From positions 186,001-250,000 of the forward strand of contig NZ_CP127407.1 in assembly GCF_030291075.1 (NCBI RefSeq): a stretch of 64,000 bases of DNA, written 5' to 3'. The position numbers and the translations under genes are program-made. The notes beneath the pieces were generated by a model. That model searched no databases, was not told where the DNA came from, and was given only the letters and a program-made list of their open reading frames with translations. Below, in pieces: positions 26,412-34,855 of this stretch (its first letter is position 1; each line of letters begins with the position of its first letter). Source of the stretch: Stenotrophomonas sp. 57 (GTDB taxonomy: Bacteria > Pseudomonadota > Gammaproteobacteria > Xanthomonadales > Xanthomonadaceae).

Positions 26412-27400
26412 AGATCCTGGTCACCGGTGGTGGTGGTTTCCTCGGCCAGGCGCTGTGCCGCGGGCTGGTCGAGCGTGGCCACCAGGTGCTGGCGTTCAAC
26501 CGCAGCCATTATCCGGAACTGCAGGCGATGGGCGTGGGCCAGATCCGTGGCGACCTGGCCGATGCGCAGGCAGTGCTGCACGCGGTGGCCGGCGTCGACG
26601 CGGTGTTCCACAACGGTGCCAAGGCCGGTGCGTGGGGCAGCTATGACAGCTACCACCAGGCCAATGTGGTCGGCACCGACAACGTCATCGCGGCCTGCCG
26701 CGCGCACGGCATCAGCCGGCTGGTCTACACCTCCACGCCCAGCGTGACCCACCGTGCCACCCATCCAGTGGAAGGCCTGGGCGCGGATGAAGTGCCCTAC
26801 GGTGAGGACTTCCAGGCCCCGTATGCGGCGACCAAGGCGATTGCCGAACAGCGGGTGCTGGCCGCCAATGACGCCTCGCTGGCCACGGTGGCGCTGCGCC
26901 CGCGCCTGATCTGGGGCCCGGGTGACCAGCAGCTGGTGCCGCGCCTGGCCGAACGCGCGCGCCAAGGCCGCCTGCGCCTGGTGGGCGATGGCAACAACAG
27001 GGTGGATACCACTTACATCGACAACGCCGCGCTCGCGCACTTCCTCGCCTTCGAGGCACTGGCACCGGGTGCCGCGTGTGCGGGCAGGGCCTACTTCATC
27101 TCCAACGGCGAACCGCTGCCGATGCGCGAACTGGTCAACAGGCTGCTGGCCGCCGTGGGTGCGCCGACGGTGGACAAGGCAATCAGCTTCAAGACCGCTT
27201 ATCGAATCGGTGCGGTCTGCGAACGCCTGTGGCCGCTGCTGCGCCTGCGCGGCGAACCGCCATTGACCCGCTTCCTGGCCGAGCAGCTGTGCACGCCGCA
27301 CTGGTACAGCATGGAACCGGCGCGCCGTGACTTCGGCTACGTGCCGCAGGTCAGCATCGAAGAGGGACTGCGCAGGCTGAAGGCTTCATCTGCTGCATAG
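26408..27400 (+). CDS. oleD: OleD, NADPH-dependent beta-keto acid reductase
   Basis: This 330-residue extended SDR/3-beta-HSD-like protein has the nucleotide-binding motif TGGGGFLG (6-13) and the catalytic YxxxK at Y139/K143 (YAATK), with TSTPSV before it. OleD reduces the 2-alkyl-3-keto acid from OleA to the beta-hydroxy acid used by OleC. ATG 26408 overlaps the end of oleC. This closes the oleABCD set of xanthomonads. The call is confident. Confidence 0.94.
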   Translation: MKILVTGGGGFLGQALCRGLVERGHQVLAFNRSHYPELQAMGVGQIRGDLADAQAVLHAVAGVDAVFHNGAKAGAWGSYDSYHQANVVGTDNVIAACRAHGISRLVYTSTPSVTHRATHPVEGLGADEVPYGEDFQAPYAATKAIAEQRVLAANDASLATVALRPRLIWGPGDQQLVPRLAERARQGRLRLVGDGNNRVDTTYIDNAALAHFLAFEALAPGAACAGRAYFISNGEPLPMRELVNRLLAAVGAPTVDKAISFKTAYRIGAVCERLWPLLRLRGEPPLTRFLAEQLCTPHWYSMEPARRDFGYVPQVSIEEGLRRLKASSAA

Positions 27401-27481
27401 ATCGCCGTCACTGGTTGCACACCGCAGGATCGGGAGGATGGAACCACGCCATCCAAGGCTCGACCACCCGCGAGGAGCGCC

Positions 27482-27637
27482 ATGCTGCATTACGCCATCA
27501 TCTTCTTTGTCATCGCCATCATCGCCGCCGTTCTGGGTTTCTCCGGTATCGCCGGCGCCGCAACGAACATCGCCTGGATCCTGTTCGTGGTGTTCCTGAT
27601 CCTTGCGGTGATCTCGATGTTCCGCAAGCGCGGATAG
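27482..27637 (+). CDS. DUF1328 small membrane protein
   Basis: This 51-residue protein begins [20 protein letters not shown], followed by [20 protein letters not shown] and a basic end FRKRG. Two membrane helices and the GIAGAA turn match the YtjA/DUF1328 family of tiny inner-membrane proteins. A strong GAGGAG (27473-27478) precedes ATG 27482; the stop is TAG 27635-27637. The family has no defined biochemical role. Confidence 0.9.
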   Translation: MLHYAIIFFVIAIIAAVLGFSGIAGAATNIAWILFVVFLILAVISMFRKRG

Positions 27638-27649
27638 AACCTGCAGGAC

Positions 27650-27769
27650 GTGCCGGTCACCGGCCGGCACGTAGCTTCCCGGTGGGTGCCGACCGTTGGT
27701 CGGCACGCCTCCTGTAGAGCCGAGCCATGCTCGGCTGCATCTGCAGGGTCGAGCATGGCTCGTCTCTAC
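27650..27769. repeat. Cluster of four GTAG/REP-like palindromes
   Basis: The elements in order are GTGCCGGTC/GGCCGGCACGTAG (27650-27674), GGGTGCCGACC/GGTCGGCACGCC (about 27683-27708), GTAGAGCCGAGCCATGCTCGGC (27714-27736), and a minus copy ending GTCTCTAC (27748-27769). The last element overlaps the 3' end of the convergent ddl gene and provides its TAG stop. Confidence 0.8.
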
Positions 27770-28902
27770 AGAAGTGCCCGATCCGCCGCATGGCTTTCCA
27801 ACGCCAGTTCGATCAGGCGCGTGATCAGCGTGGTGTAGTCGACACCGCTGGCGCCCCACAACTTCGGGTACATGCTGATGCGGGTGAAGCCCGGAAGCGT
27901 GTTGACCTCGTTGATGACGATCTCGCCGTCTGCGGTCAGGAATACGTCCACGCGTGCCATGCCCGCACACTCCAACGCCTGGTAGGCCTGCAGCGCGACC
28001 TGCTGGATGCGCGCCTGGGTAGCGGCGTCGATGTCGGCCGGTACCACCACGTCAGCGCCATTGGCATTGATGTACTTGGTGTCGTAGGCGTAGAACTCGT
28101 CGTGCACCACCACCTCGCCGCAGACGCTGGCCTGCGGGTGCGCGTTGCCCAGCACCGCGCATTCGATCTCGCGGCCGATGATGGCCGATTCCACCAGCAG
28201 CTTGTGGTCATACCGTAGTGCGAGTTCCAGTGCAGCAGCGAACCCGGCCGTGTCCTTGACCTTGCTCACGCCCACCGACGAGCCTTGGTTGGCCGGCTTC
28301 ACGAACAACGGCAGGCCCAGCTGCGCGATGACCGCGTCGACATCCACGTCCGCCGCCTGGTGGCGCCGGATGCACAACCACGGTGCCACCTGCAGACCGG
28401 CGTCGCGCAGCAGTCGCTTGGTCACGTCCTTGTCCATCGCCACCGCCGAACCCAGCACCGACGAACCGACGAAGGGCAGGTTGGCCATGCGCAGCAGGCC
28501 CTGCAGCGCACCGTCTTCGCCGAGTGGTCCGTGCACGATCGGCAGCACGACATCGATCTGGCCGAGCGCAGCCGCCGCGTCGGAAGGGCGCAGCTGCGCC
28601 TGCTCGGCACCGGGATGCACTGCCAGCGATGTCCCGGACCGATGCAGCGCGATGCGCGACGGATCATCGGCATTGATGAGGAAGGTAGCGGGCTGGCTCA
28701 GGTGCCACTGGCCCTGCTTGTCGATGCCGACCAGCACCGGCTCGAAGCGCTCGCGATCAAGCGCATCGAGGATGTTCTTCGCCGACTGCAGTGAAACTTC
28801 GTGCTCGGAAGACGTGCCCCCGAAGATGATGCCGACCCGGGTCCGTGCCATGGGGAATGCGATGTCCTGTGCGTTGCGTGGCCTCATAGCATGAACCTTC
28901 AT
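27766..28902 (-). CDS. ddlA: D-alanine--D-alanine ligase
   Basis: This 378-residue ATP-grasp enzyme has the Ddl signatures [43 protein letters not shown], and the C-terminal [12 protein letters not shown] with metal-binding Glu/Asn. It makes D-Ala-D-Ala for peptidoglycan precursors in the cytoplasm. ATG 28902 was chosen because GGAGG lies 4 nt upstream; later Mets (28887, 28851) have no such site. The stop codon TAG lies inside a GTAG palindrome. It is a stand-alone ddl, not part of the division/cell-wall cluster, so it is probably the DdlA-type copy. Confidence 0.93.
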   Translation of the reverse strand: MKVHAMRPRNAQDIAFPMARTRVGIIFGGTSSEHEVSLQSAKNILDALDRERFEPVLVGIDKQGQWHLSQPATFLINADDPSRIALHRSGTSLAVHPGAEQAQLRPSDAAAALGQIDVVLPIVHGPLGEDGALQGLLRMANLPFVGSSVLGSAVAMDKDVTKRLLRDAGLQVAPWLCIRRHQAADVDVDAVIAQLGLPLFVKPANQGSSVGVSKVKDTAGFAAALELALRYDHKLLVESAIIGREIECAVLGNAHPQASVCGEVVVHDEFYAYDTKYINANGADVVVPADIDAATQARIQQVALQAYQALECAGMARVDVFLTADGEIVINEVNTLPGFTRISMYPKLWGASGVDYTTLITRLIELALESHAADRALL

Positions 28903-29252
28903 CGGTCCTCCGCGTGAGGCACAGATGAACCCGAAATCCGTCCACGCACGGCACGGAACTACGGTGTCGACCAAGGTCGACACCCACCAACAGCAGCGCA
29001 GAACGCCGTCCCGACAGATCGTGGGAACCTGCCGAAGGCGGGGTGGGTCCGGTGGCGGGGGTGTCCGCGGCATGGATGCCGCGGCCAAGCCCCAGGGACG
29101 GGTTTACGGCGTCCCCCGCCACTGGACCCGCCCCGCCCCCCACGGAATGCCCGCTCTTGCTGTTGCTTCGGCTACTGCGGTTGCCGTTGCCTCTGCGGGT
29201 GCCGGGCGGCAACCCGGCCCAAGCCCCCCACCCACGCAGGTAGAATGCGCAC
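28903..29252. repeat. Dispersed intergenic repeat with long imperfect stem
   Basis: This 350-bp gap between divergent genes contains GTGTCGACC/GGTCGACACC (about 28970-28988). A large hairpin follows, with an outer arm GGTGGGTCCGGTGGCGGGGG near 29042-29061 pairing with CCCCCGCCACTGGACCCG near 29112-29130. An inner palindrome CCGCGGCA/TGCCGCGG lies at 29065-29084. CTCTTGCTGTTGCTTCGGC (29153-29171) shares GCTGTTGCTT with the repeat at 59105. The plus-strand promoter TAGAAT (29241-29246) lies at the right end. No gene is supported here. Confidence 0.6.
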
Positions 29253-29253
29253 A
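29241..29253 (+). promoter_or_regulatory. -10 element placing transcription start at the ubiJ ATG
   Basis: TAGAAT (29241-29246) is followed by exactly 6 nt and then the ubiJ ATG at 29253. A start site 6-8 nt after the -10 would coincide with the ATG, predicting a leaderless mRNA. No Shine-Dalgarno sequence is present. Confidence 0.5.
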
Positions 29254-29888
29254 TGGCTCTTTCCCTACTCAAGTCCCTCAAGCCGGTCGCCGGCCGCGCC
29301 CTGCAGATCGCCCTGAACCGCGCACTGGCGCTGGATCCGGATACCCGCCATGCCCTGGCCAGCCTCGACGGCCGCCACATCGACCTGACCCTGGAAGCAC
29401 CGTCGTTGGCCATGCGCATCAGCGTCGACGGCGACCAGCTGCGGGTCGGCCCGGTGGACGCGCAGGAAGCCGACCTGGCCGTACGCAGCAGCTTGGCAGG
29501 CGTTCTGGCCCAGCTGCCGCTGCTGGCCAATGCCCGCCGCGGTAACGACAACGGCAAGGGCCGCGTGCGCGTGGCCGGCGATGCCGAGCTGGCGCGCCGC
29601 CTGCAGCAGCTGGCCAAGGGCTTCGACCCGGACTGGCAGCAGCCCTTCGTCAGCGTGTTCGGCGAAGTACTGGGCGTGCAGGTTGCCAACACCCTGCGCA
29701 GCGCGCTGCAGCATGCGCGCCAGGGGGCGATCGACCTGGCTCACAGCGCTGCCGAGTTCATCACCGAAGAGTCGCGCGACGTGGTACCGCGTGCCGAGCT
29801 GGATGCCTTCCACGATGACGTCGACGTGCTGCGCGACGACGTCGAGCGTCTCGGCGCACGCGTGCAGCGCCTGCGGGGTGCCGCATGA
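29253..29888 (+). CDS. ubiJ: UbiJ, ubiquinone biosynthesis accessory factor (SCP2-like)
   Basis: This 211-residue protein has an N-terminal SCP2-type lipid-binding domain (about 18-115) and a C-terminal helical tail ([27 protein letters not shown]) that looks coiled-coil. This layout is UbiJ, the lipid-binding partner of UbiK in the soluble Ubi complex. The ATG at 29253 is 6 nt from a -10 box, with no ribosome site. The stop overlaps ubiB by ATGA, the common ubiJ-ubiB arrangement. The ubiE gene usually found upstream is absent here. Confidence 0.88.
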   Translation: MALSLLKSLKPVAGRALQIALNRALALDPDTRHALASLDGRHIDLTLEAPSLAMRISVDGDQLRVGPVDAQEADLAVRSSLAGVLAQLPLLANARRGNDNGKGRVRVAGDAELARRLQQLAKGFDPDWQQPFVSVFGEVLGVQVANTLRSALQHARQGAIDLAHSAAEFITEESRDVVPRAELDAFHDDVDVLRDDVERLGARVQRLRGAA

Positions 29889-31540
29889 AGGCCGTGCTGC
29901 GGGCAAGCCGCATTGGCCGGGTGATCCTGCGTTACCGCCTCGACGACCTGCTGCAGGGCACGCCCGCTGAGCGCTGGCTGCGCCTGGCCAAGCCATTCGT
30001 TCCGCGCGCCTCCGCAGCCATCGCCTCGCAGTCGCGCGGGGCCCGCCTGCGCCTGGCGCTGCAGGACCTCGGCCCGATCTTCGTCAAGTTCGGCCAGATC
30101 CTGTCCACCCGTCGCGACCTGGTGCCGCCGGACGTGGCCAACGAACTGACCCTGCTGCAGGACAGGGTCAAGCCGTTCGATGGCGAGACCGCGCGCCGCA
30201 TCGTCGAGGACGCGCTCGGCCTGCCGGTCAGCGAAGCGTTCGCCAGCTTTGATACCGAACCACTGGCCTCGGCCTCGATCGCGCAGGTCCACGCGGCCAC
30301 GCTGGCCGACGGCCGCCAGGTGGTGGTCAAGGTGCTGCGTCCGGGCATCGAGAAACAGATCGACGCCGACATCACCCTGCTCAATTCGCTGGCCGCGCTG
30401 GTCGAGCGCACCCACCCGCGCGCCGACAAGATCCGCCCGCGCGAGGTGGTGGCCGAGGTCGAGAACACCTTGGCGGCCGAACTGGACCTGCAGCGCGAGG
30501 GCGCCAATGCCAGCGTGCTGCGTCGTTTCTGGGAGAACAGCGACGACCTGTACGTGCCGGAAGTGATCTGGAGCCACACCGCCGAGCGTGCACTGACGCT
30601 GGAGCGCGTCTGGGGCATTCCGTCTGACGACATCGCCGCGCTGGACAAGGCCGGCATCGACCGCAAGGCGCTGGCCGCCAAGGGCGTGCGGGTGTTCTAC
30701 ACCCAGGTGTTCCGCGACAACTTCTTCCATGCCGATGCACACGCCGGCAACATCTGGGTCGATACCGATCCGGCGCGCCGCGCCAACCCGCGCTTCATCG
30801 CGCTGGACTTCGGCATCATGGGACAGCTCTCGCAGGAAGATCAGTACTACCTGGCCGAGAACTTCATGGCCATCTTCAACCGCGATTACCGCCGCATCGC
30901 CGAACTGCACGTGCAGGCACGCTGGATGCCGGACCACGTGCGCATCGATGATCTGGAAGCGGCGGTGCGTTCGGTATGCGAGCCGTACTTCACCCGGCCG
31001 CTGTCGCAGATCTCGCTGGCCGAAGTGCTGATGAAGCTGTTCCGCGTGGCGCAGCGTTACCAGCTGACGTTGCAGCCGCAGCTGATCCTGCTGCAGAAGA
31101 CCCTGCTGAACATCGAGGGCGTCGGCCGCCAGCTGGACCCCCAGATCGACATCTGGGCGGTGGCCAAGCCGGTGCTGGCGAAGATCCTGCGCGAGCGTTA
31201 CAGCCCGCGCCGGGTGGTGCGCGAGCTCGGCAAGCGCCTGCCGGAAATCATGACCCATGCGCCGGACATGCCACGCCTGGTACACGCCTGGCTGACCCAG
31301 CAGGTGGAAGGCCGCCACGAACTGGCGATGCGTTCGCGTGATCTGGTTGCGCTCGATGCCAGCCTGCAGCGCCTGCAGAAGCGCGCGGTGGGTGCGATCA
31401 CCGGTGTCGGCCTGCTCGCCATTGCCGCGCTGATGTATGTGCTGCAGCCGCCGGGCTGGTACTGGGGCGACCTGCCGATGTGGAGCTGGTTGTCCGGCGC
31501 GGCAGGTGTCGTTGCGCTGGCACGCGCGTGGTGGAAGTAA
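29885..31540 (+). CDS. ubiB: UbiB, ubiquinone biosynthesis atypical kinase/ATPase
   Basis: This 551-residue ABC1/ADCK-family protein has the signature helix [16 protein letters not shown]. The Ala-containing nucleotide loop is [15 protein letters not shown], the catalytic region is [10 protein letters not shown], and the metal-binding motif is LDFGIMG. Two C-terminal membrane helices (about 490-550; [17 protein letters not shown]) anchor it. UbiB is needed for ubiquinone synthesis, probably helping extract lipid intermediates from the membrane. It is coupled to ubiJ. The call is confident. Confidence 0.95.
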   Translation: MKAVLRASRIGRVILRYRLDDLLQGTPAERWLRLAKPFVPRASAAIASQSRGARLRLALQDLGPIFVKFGQILSTRRDLVPPDVANELTLLQDRVKPFDGETARRIVEDALGLPVSEAFASFDTEPLASASIAQVHAATLADGRQVVVKVLRPGIEKQIDADITLLNSLAALVERTHPRADKIRPREVVAEVENTLAAELDLQREGANASVLRRFWENSDDLYVPEVIWSHTAERALTLERVWGIPSDDIAALDKAGIDRKALAAKGVRVFYTQVFRDNFFHADAHAGNIWVDTDPARRANPRFIALDFGIMGQLSQEDQYYLAENFMAIFNRDYRRIAELHVQARWMPDHVRIDDLEAAVRSVCEPYFTRPLSQISLAEVLMKLFRVAQRYQLTLQPQLILLQKTLLNIEGVGRQLDPQIDIWAVAKPVLAKILRERYSPRRVVRELGKRLPEIMTHAPDMPRLVHAWLTQQVEGRHELAMRSRDLVALDASLQRLQKRAVGAITGVGLLAIAALMYVLQPPGWYWGDLPMWSWLSGAAGVVALARAWWK

Positions 31541-31545
31541 CCGCC

Positions 31546-32124
31546 ATGCTGCAGGCGCTCAAGGACGAACTGGCCCGCTTCGGCGCCGACAACGACGCCC
31601 GCGAAAGCGAGCGCGGCCGGCGCATGCTCAACATCACGCCGGATACCGGTGAGTTCCTCTCGGTGCTGGTGCGCTTCGGCAACGCGCGGCGGGTGCTGGA
31701 AATCGGCACCTCCAACGGCTACTCGACGCTGTGGCTGGCCGAGGCCGCCGCTGCCATCGACGGCCATGTGACCACGCTGGAGTTCGCCGAAGACAAGGCG
31801 ACGATGGCGCGTGCGAACTTCGCGCGCAGCGGTCTGGGCGAGCACATCACACTGGTGCATGGTGATGCCGGGTCGTGGCTGGCGCAGGCCGCGGAGGCCT
31901 GCATCGATCTGCTCTTCCTCGATTCGGATCGCGAACAGTACGCCGGCTGGTGGCCGCAGCTGCGCCGCGTGCTGCGCCCCGGTGGCCTGCTGGTGGTGGA
32001 CAACGCCACGTCGCATGCAGAACAGATGGAACCGCTGCGGGTGCTGCTGGAGGCTGATCCGGACTTCAGCACCAGCCTGGTGCCGGTGGGCAATGGCGAA
32101 CTGCTGGCCCTGCGCAACGCCTGA
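31546..32124 (+). CDS. SAM-dependent O-methyltransferase-like protein
   Basis: This 192-residue class I methyltransferase resembles the catechol/caffeoyl-CoA O-methyltransferase group. The SAM motif is VLEIGTSNGYSTLWLAEA (about 46-63), followed by TTLEFAEDKA, HGDAGSW, LLFLDSDREQY and LLVVDNATSH. It begins 5 bp after ubiB, so it may be cotranscribed with ubiJ-ubiB. It is unlike UbiG or UbiE, and a role in quinone synthesis is not shown. The substrate is unknown. Confidence 0.8.
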   Translation: MLQALKDELARFGADNDARESERGRRMLNITPDTGEFLSVLVRFGNARRVLEIGTSNGYSTLWLAEAAAAIDGHVTTLEFAEDKATMARANFARSGLGEHITLVHGDAGSWLAQAAEACIDLLFLDSDREQYAGWWPQLRRVLRPGGLLVVDNATSHAEQMEPLRVLLEADPDFSTSLVPVGNGELLALRNA

Positions 32125-32135
32125 CTGCTTTGCAG

Positions 32136-32205
32136 GTAGGTGCCAACCTTGGTTGGCACGCCGTTGCCGGTCGCACAGCGCAGCCGAGCGCGGGCTCGGC
32201 TCCAC
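32136..32205. repeat. REP-like palindrome pair
   Basis: GTAGGTGCCAACC/GGTTGGCAC (32136-32159) and a minus SMAG copy AGCCGAGCGCG..GGCTCCAC (32182-32205) form an inverted dimer. The second element ends 15 bp from the truC -10 box. Confidence 0.75.
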
Positions 32206-32219
32206 AGAAGGCAGGCCTT

Positions 32220-32232
32220 TATAATCCCGTGG
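32220..32232 (+). promoter_or_regulatory. Consensus -10 (TATAAT) at the truC start codon
   Basis: A perfect TATAAT (32220-32225) is followed by 6 nt and then GTG 32232. The predicted transcription start falls on the GTG, implying a leaderless message and favouring GTG 32232 over GTG 32229. Confidence 0.55.
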
Positions 32233-32975
32233 TGAGCACCGAACCCGATACCCTCGCCGCGGTCGAGACCGACACCGCGCCCCTGCAGCTGCTGCACCTG
32301 GATGAACGCCTGGCGGTGGTCAACAAGCCGGCCGGGCTGATGGTCCACGACAGCAAGCTGGCCCGTGGCGAAGACGATTTCCTGGCCGACCGCCTGCGCG
32401 AGCAGCTGGGCCGCCCGATCTTCCTGGTCCACCGGCTGGACCGCGCCACCAGTGGCTGCCTGTTGCTGGCCTTCGACCGCGATACCGCCAGTGCACTGGG
32501 CAAGGCCCTGATGGGCGGCGAGGTGCTGAAGGACTACCTGACCGTCTGCCGAGGCTGGCCGGCCGAGCTCGTCTGGCAGGTCGATCATGACCTGGATGGT
32601 GGCCCCGGCAAGCCGGTGAAGAAGCCGGCGGTCACCGACTTCCAGCGCCTGGCCACCGGCGAGCTGTCGGTGCCGGTCGGCGAGTTCACCAGCTCGCGTT
32701 ATGCGTTGCTGCGCTGCCAGCCACAGACCGGGCGCTTCCGGCAGATCCGCCGGCATCTCAAGCACCTGTCGCATCACATGATCGGTGACACCAGCCACGG
32801 TGATGGCCGCCACAACCGCATCTTCCGCATGCAGGGCGTGCACCGCATGCTGCTGCACGCCGAGCGCCTGCGTTTCCCGCATCCCGATGGCGGCGTGGTC
32901 GATGTACGTGCGCCGCTGGACCGCGAGTTCCAGAAGGCGCTGGACCTGTTTGGCTGGCAGGTGGACGACGCCTGA
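32232..32975 (+). CDS. truC: tRNA pseudouridine synthase TruC
   Basis: This 247-residue RluA/RsuA-fold pseudouridine synthase has LDERLAVVNKPAGLMVHDS, the catalytic Asp motif FLVHRLDRATSG, and TGRFRQIRRHLKHL typical of the family. The RNA-binding S4 domain is absent and the C-terminal block FPHPDG matches TruC, which modifies U65 in tRNA. It starts at GTG 32232 immediately after a consensus -10 box. Assignment to TruC rather than another small RluA-type enzyme is probable. Confidence 0.85.
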   Translation: MSTEPDTLAAVETDTAPLQLLHLDERLAVVNKPAGLMVHDSKLARGEDDFLADRLREQLGRPIFLVHRLDRATSGCLLLAFDRDTASALGKALMGGEVLKDYLTVCRGWPAELVWQVDHDLDGGPGKPVKKPAVTDFQRLATGELSVPVGEFTSSRYALLRCQPQTGRFRQIRRHLKHLSHHMIGDTSHGDGRHNRIFRMQGVHRMLLHAERLRFPHPDGGVVDVRAPLDREFQKALDLFGWQVDDA

Positions 32976-32985
32976 TGCTGCTGCG

Positions 32986-33042
32986 GTAGCCGAGCGTGGG
33001 CTCGGCTCTACAGCCAGCGGCCGGGCGTGGCCCGGCGCACCC
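32986..33042. repeat. SMAG element plus CCGGGCG palindrome
   Basis: GTAGCCGAGCGTGGGCTCGGCTCTAC (32986-33011) has both GTAG and CTAC ends. GCGGCCGGGCG/TGGCCCGGCGCACC (about 33017-33042) follows. They separate the convergent truC and DUF2059 genes. Confidence 0.8.
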
Positions 33043-33044
33043 CG

Positions 33045-33572
33045 TTATTTCTTTTCCGGCTCGTTGACGATTGCTTCCAGATCCTTCTGCAGATCCGCGA
33101 ACAGCGGCTGCATGCGCGCCTGGATGGCCACCATCACGTTCTGCATCAGCGCCGGGGTCTTGTCCAGCAGGCTCTGGCCGGCCGCGCTCTCGTAGAACTC
33201 GGCCATCGCCAGCACGTCTTCCTTGCTGAAGGTCTTCTTGTACAGGTCCACGTACATCGGCCGCAGCTGCTGCCACGACAGCGCCTGGCGCAGGGTCTGG
33301 CTGGTCCGGGCCTGGATCCGCTTCAGCTGTTCCTGCTGCTGGGCGTTGAGCTGGCGCTGGGCGGCCACCTGCTGGAACTGCTGCTGCTGCATCGCCTCGA
33401 TCTGCGGCAGCATGGTGTCGATCATGCTCTGCGCGCGCGAGGCCGAGAGCAGGCGGTTGATGTCGCCGTCGGTCGGTGGGGCGGCCAGGGCCGGGACACT
33501 GGCCACGGCCAGCGCCAGCAGCAGGGCGGCGCGGCGCAGCAGGGACGGCAGGGCGGGTGCGAAGCGGGTCAT
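33045..33572 (-). CDS. Exported DUF2059-family protein
   Basis: This 175-residue protein has a signal peptide (to ALAAPP, about residue 31). The mature part is helical and Gln-rich (MQQQQFQQVAAQRQLNAQQQ) and ends with the DUF2059 block KTFSKEDVLAMAEFYESAAG and a charged tail. ATG 33572 has AGGAA 7 nt upstream; an in-frame ATG slightly further upstream is less likely. It is predicted periplasmic; the function is unknown. Confidence 0.85.
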   Translation of the reverse strand: MTRFAPALPSLLRRAALLLALAVASVPALAAPPTDGDINRLLSASRAQSMIDTMLPQIEAMQQQQFQQVAAQRQLNAQQQEQLKRIQARTSQTLRQALSWQQLRPMYVDLYKKTFSKEDVLAMAEFYESAAGQSLLDKTPALMQNVMVAIQARMQPLFADLQKDLEAIVNEPEKK

Positions 33573-33693
33573 GCGAAGCTTCCTGCGGTACATGGGACGG
33601 CCAGCATACCCGCAGCCGAGGCGAAGGCGGCGTGTTCGGCACCTGATCGGCGGCATACGGTGCGCGATGCCCACTCCGGCGCGTGGCTGCCGC

Positions 33694-33706
33694 TACAATG
33701 CGCGGA
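33694..33706 (+). promoter_or_regulatory. -10 element at the arfB start codon
   Basis: TACAAT (33694-33699) is followed by 6 nt and then ATG 33706, the same geometry as at ubiJ, truC, the TetR gene and the COG2945 gene. No ribosome-binding site is present, so the mRNA is predicted to be leaderless. Confidence 0.5.
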
Positions 33707-34137
33707 TGGGCAGTGGACCGGTCATCATCAGCGCGCAGCTTGAAATCCCCGACGGCGAGATCGTCGAGCGGTTCGTGCGTGCCAGTGGCGCCGGTGGCCA
33801 GAACGTCAACAAGGTCTCCACCGCGGTGGAACTGCGGTTCGACGTGGCCAACTCGCCCTCGTTGCCCGACCCGTTGCGCGAGCGCCTGCTGGCGCGGCGT
33901 GACCGGCGCATGACCAGCGAAGGCGTGCTGGTCATCGACGCGCAACGTTTCCGGACCCAGGATCGCAATCGCGAGGATGCGCGCGAGCGGCTGGCGGCCT
34001 TCATCCAGGCCGGGCTGAGCGTGCCCAAACCACGCAAGGCGACCAAGCCGAGCCTCGGGTCGAAACTGCGTCGTCTGGACGCCAAACGCGGGCGCGCGCA
34101 GATCAAGCGCGGGCGCTCATCACGTGACTGGGAGTGA
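33706..34137 (+). CDS. arfB: ArfB, alternative ribosome-rescue peptidyl-tRNA hydrolase
   Basis: This 143-residue release-factor-like protein has the catalytic GGQ in ASGAGGQNVNKVSTAVELRF (about 27-46). A basic C-terminal tail (KATKPSLGSKLRRLDAKRGR to the end) enters the empty mRNA channel of stalled ribosomes. It lacks codon-recognition domains, as ArfB/YaeJ does. ATG 33706 fits the -10 spacing. It abuts the acyltransferase gene. Confidence 0.94.
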   Translation: MGSGPVIISAQLEIPDGEIVERFVRASGAGGQNVNKVSTAVELRFDVANSPSLPDPLRERLLARRDRRMTSEGVLVIDAQRFRTQDRNREDARERLAAFIQAGLSVPKPRKATKPSLGSKLRRLDAKRGRAQIKRGRSSRDWE

Positions 34138-34141
34138 TTGC

Positions 34142-34744
34142 TTGAACAAGCCGACTTCGTTGCTGCCGGCCGTGCCGCCGCAGATGCCGCAGGTCAAACC
34201 CAACGCCTTCCTGCGCTGGCTGGCGCGCTGCACCCTGCGCATGGGCGGCTGGAAGGTGACCGGCACCCTGCCTGACATTCCCCGCCTGGTGTTCATCATC
34301 GCGCCGCATTCGTCCAACTGGGACGGCTTGTGGGGGATGGCGGCCAAGATCGCGCTGGGCATGAAGGTGAAGGTGCTGGGCAAGGCCTCGCTGTTCTGGT
34401 GGCCGCTGGGCCCGCTGCTGCACAAGCTGGGCGTGATCCCGCTGGACCGCAGCTCGCCGCAGGGCACGGTCGGCCAGGCGGTGGATCTGCTGCGCAACAA
34501 CGAGAAGATGTGGTTCGCCATCACCCCCGAGGGCACCCGCAAGGCAGTGAAGGACTGGAAGGCCGGCTTCCTGAAGATCGCCCGGATGGCCGACGTGCCG
34601 GTCCTGGCCGCGTATTTCCACTATCCGGACAAGACCATCGGCATCGGCCCGCTGTTCACGCCCAGCGGCGATGACGCCGCCGACATGGCGGCCATCCGTG
34701 AGTTCTACCGGCCGTGGATGGGCAAGACCCGCGGCACGGTCTGA
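34142..34744 (+). CDS. PlsC-like acyltransferase
   Basis: This protein of about 200 residues has the acyltransferase motif HSSNWD (H followed 5 residues later by D) in IIAPHSSNWDGLWG, then GVIPLDRSS and ITPEGTRK, the four blocks of the lysophosphatidate acyltransferase family. No long membrane segment is evident beyond a hydrophobic stretch. TTG 34142 is preferred as start because GGAG (34130-34133) lies 8 nt upstream; GTG 34124 is an alternative that overlaps arfB. The acyl acceptor is unknown. Confidence 0.82.
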   Translation: MNKPTSLLPAVPPQMPQVKPNAFLRWLARCTLRMGGWKVTGTLPDIPRLVFIIAPHSSNWDGLWGMAAKIALGMKVKVLGKASLFWWPLGPLLHKLGVIPLDRSSPQGTVGQAVDLLRNNEKMWFAITPEGTRKAVKDWKAGFLKIARMADVPVLAAYFHYPDKTIGIGPLFTPSGDDAADMAAIREFYRPWMGKTRGTV

Positions 34745-34855
34745 GCCGGCCACAGGTCGCCGCATAGACGCCACGTCCGGCACATGCCGGGCGAGCGCGA
34801 CAGGAGTAGGGTGGAGGGCTGGTATTCCGTACCGTCTGCCCAAGGAGCGTTTTAC

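Noticed and set aside
28925..29545. 206-codon plus frame before ubiJ
   Set aside because: It is Arg/Pro/Gly-rich, crosses a dispersed palindromic repeat and overlaps ubiJ in another frame. It has no ribosome site or family pattern.
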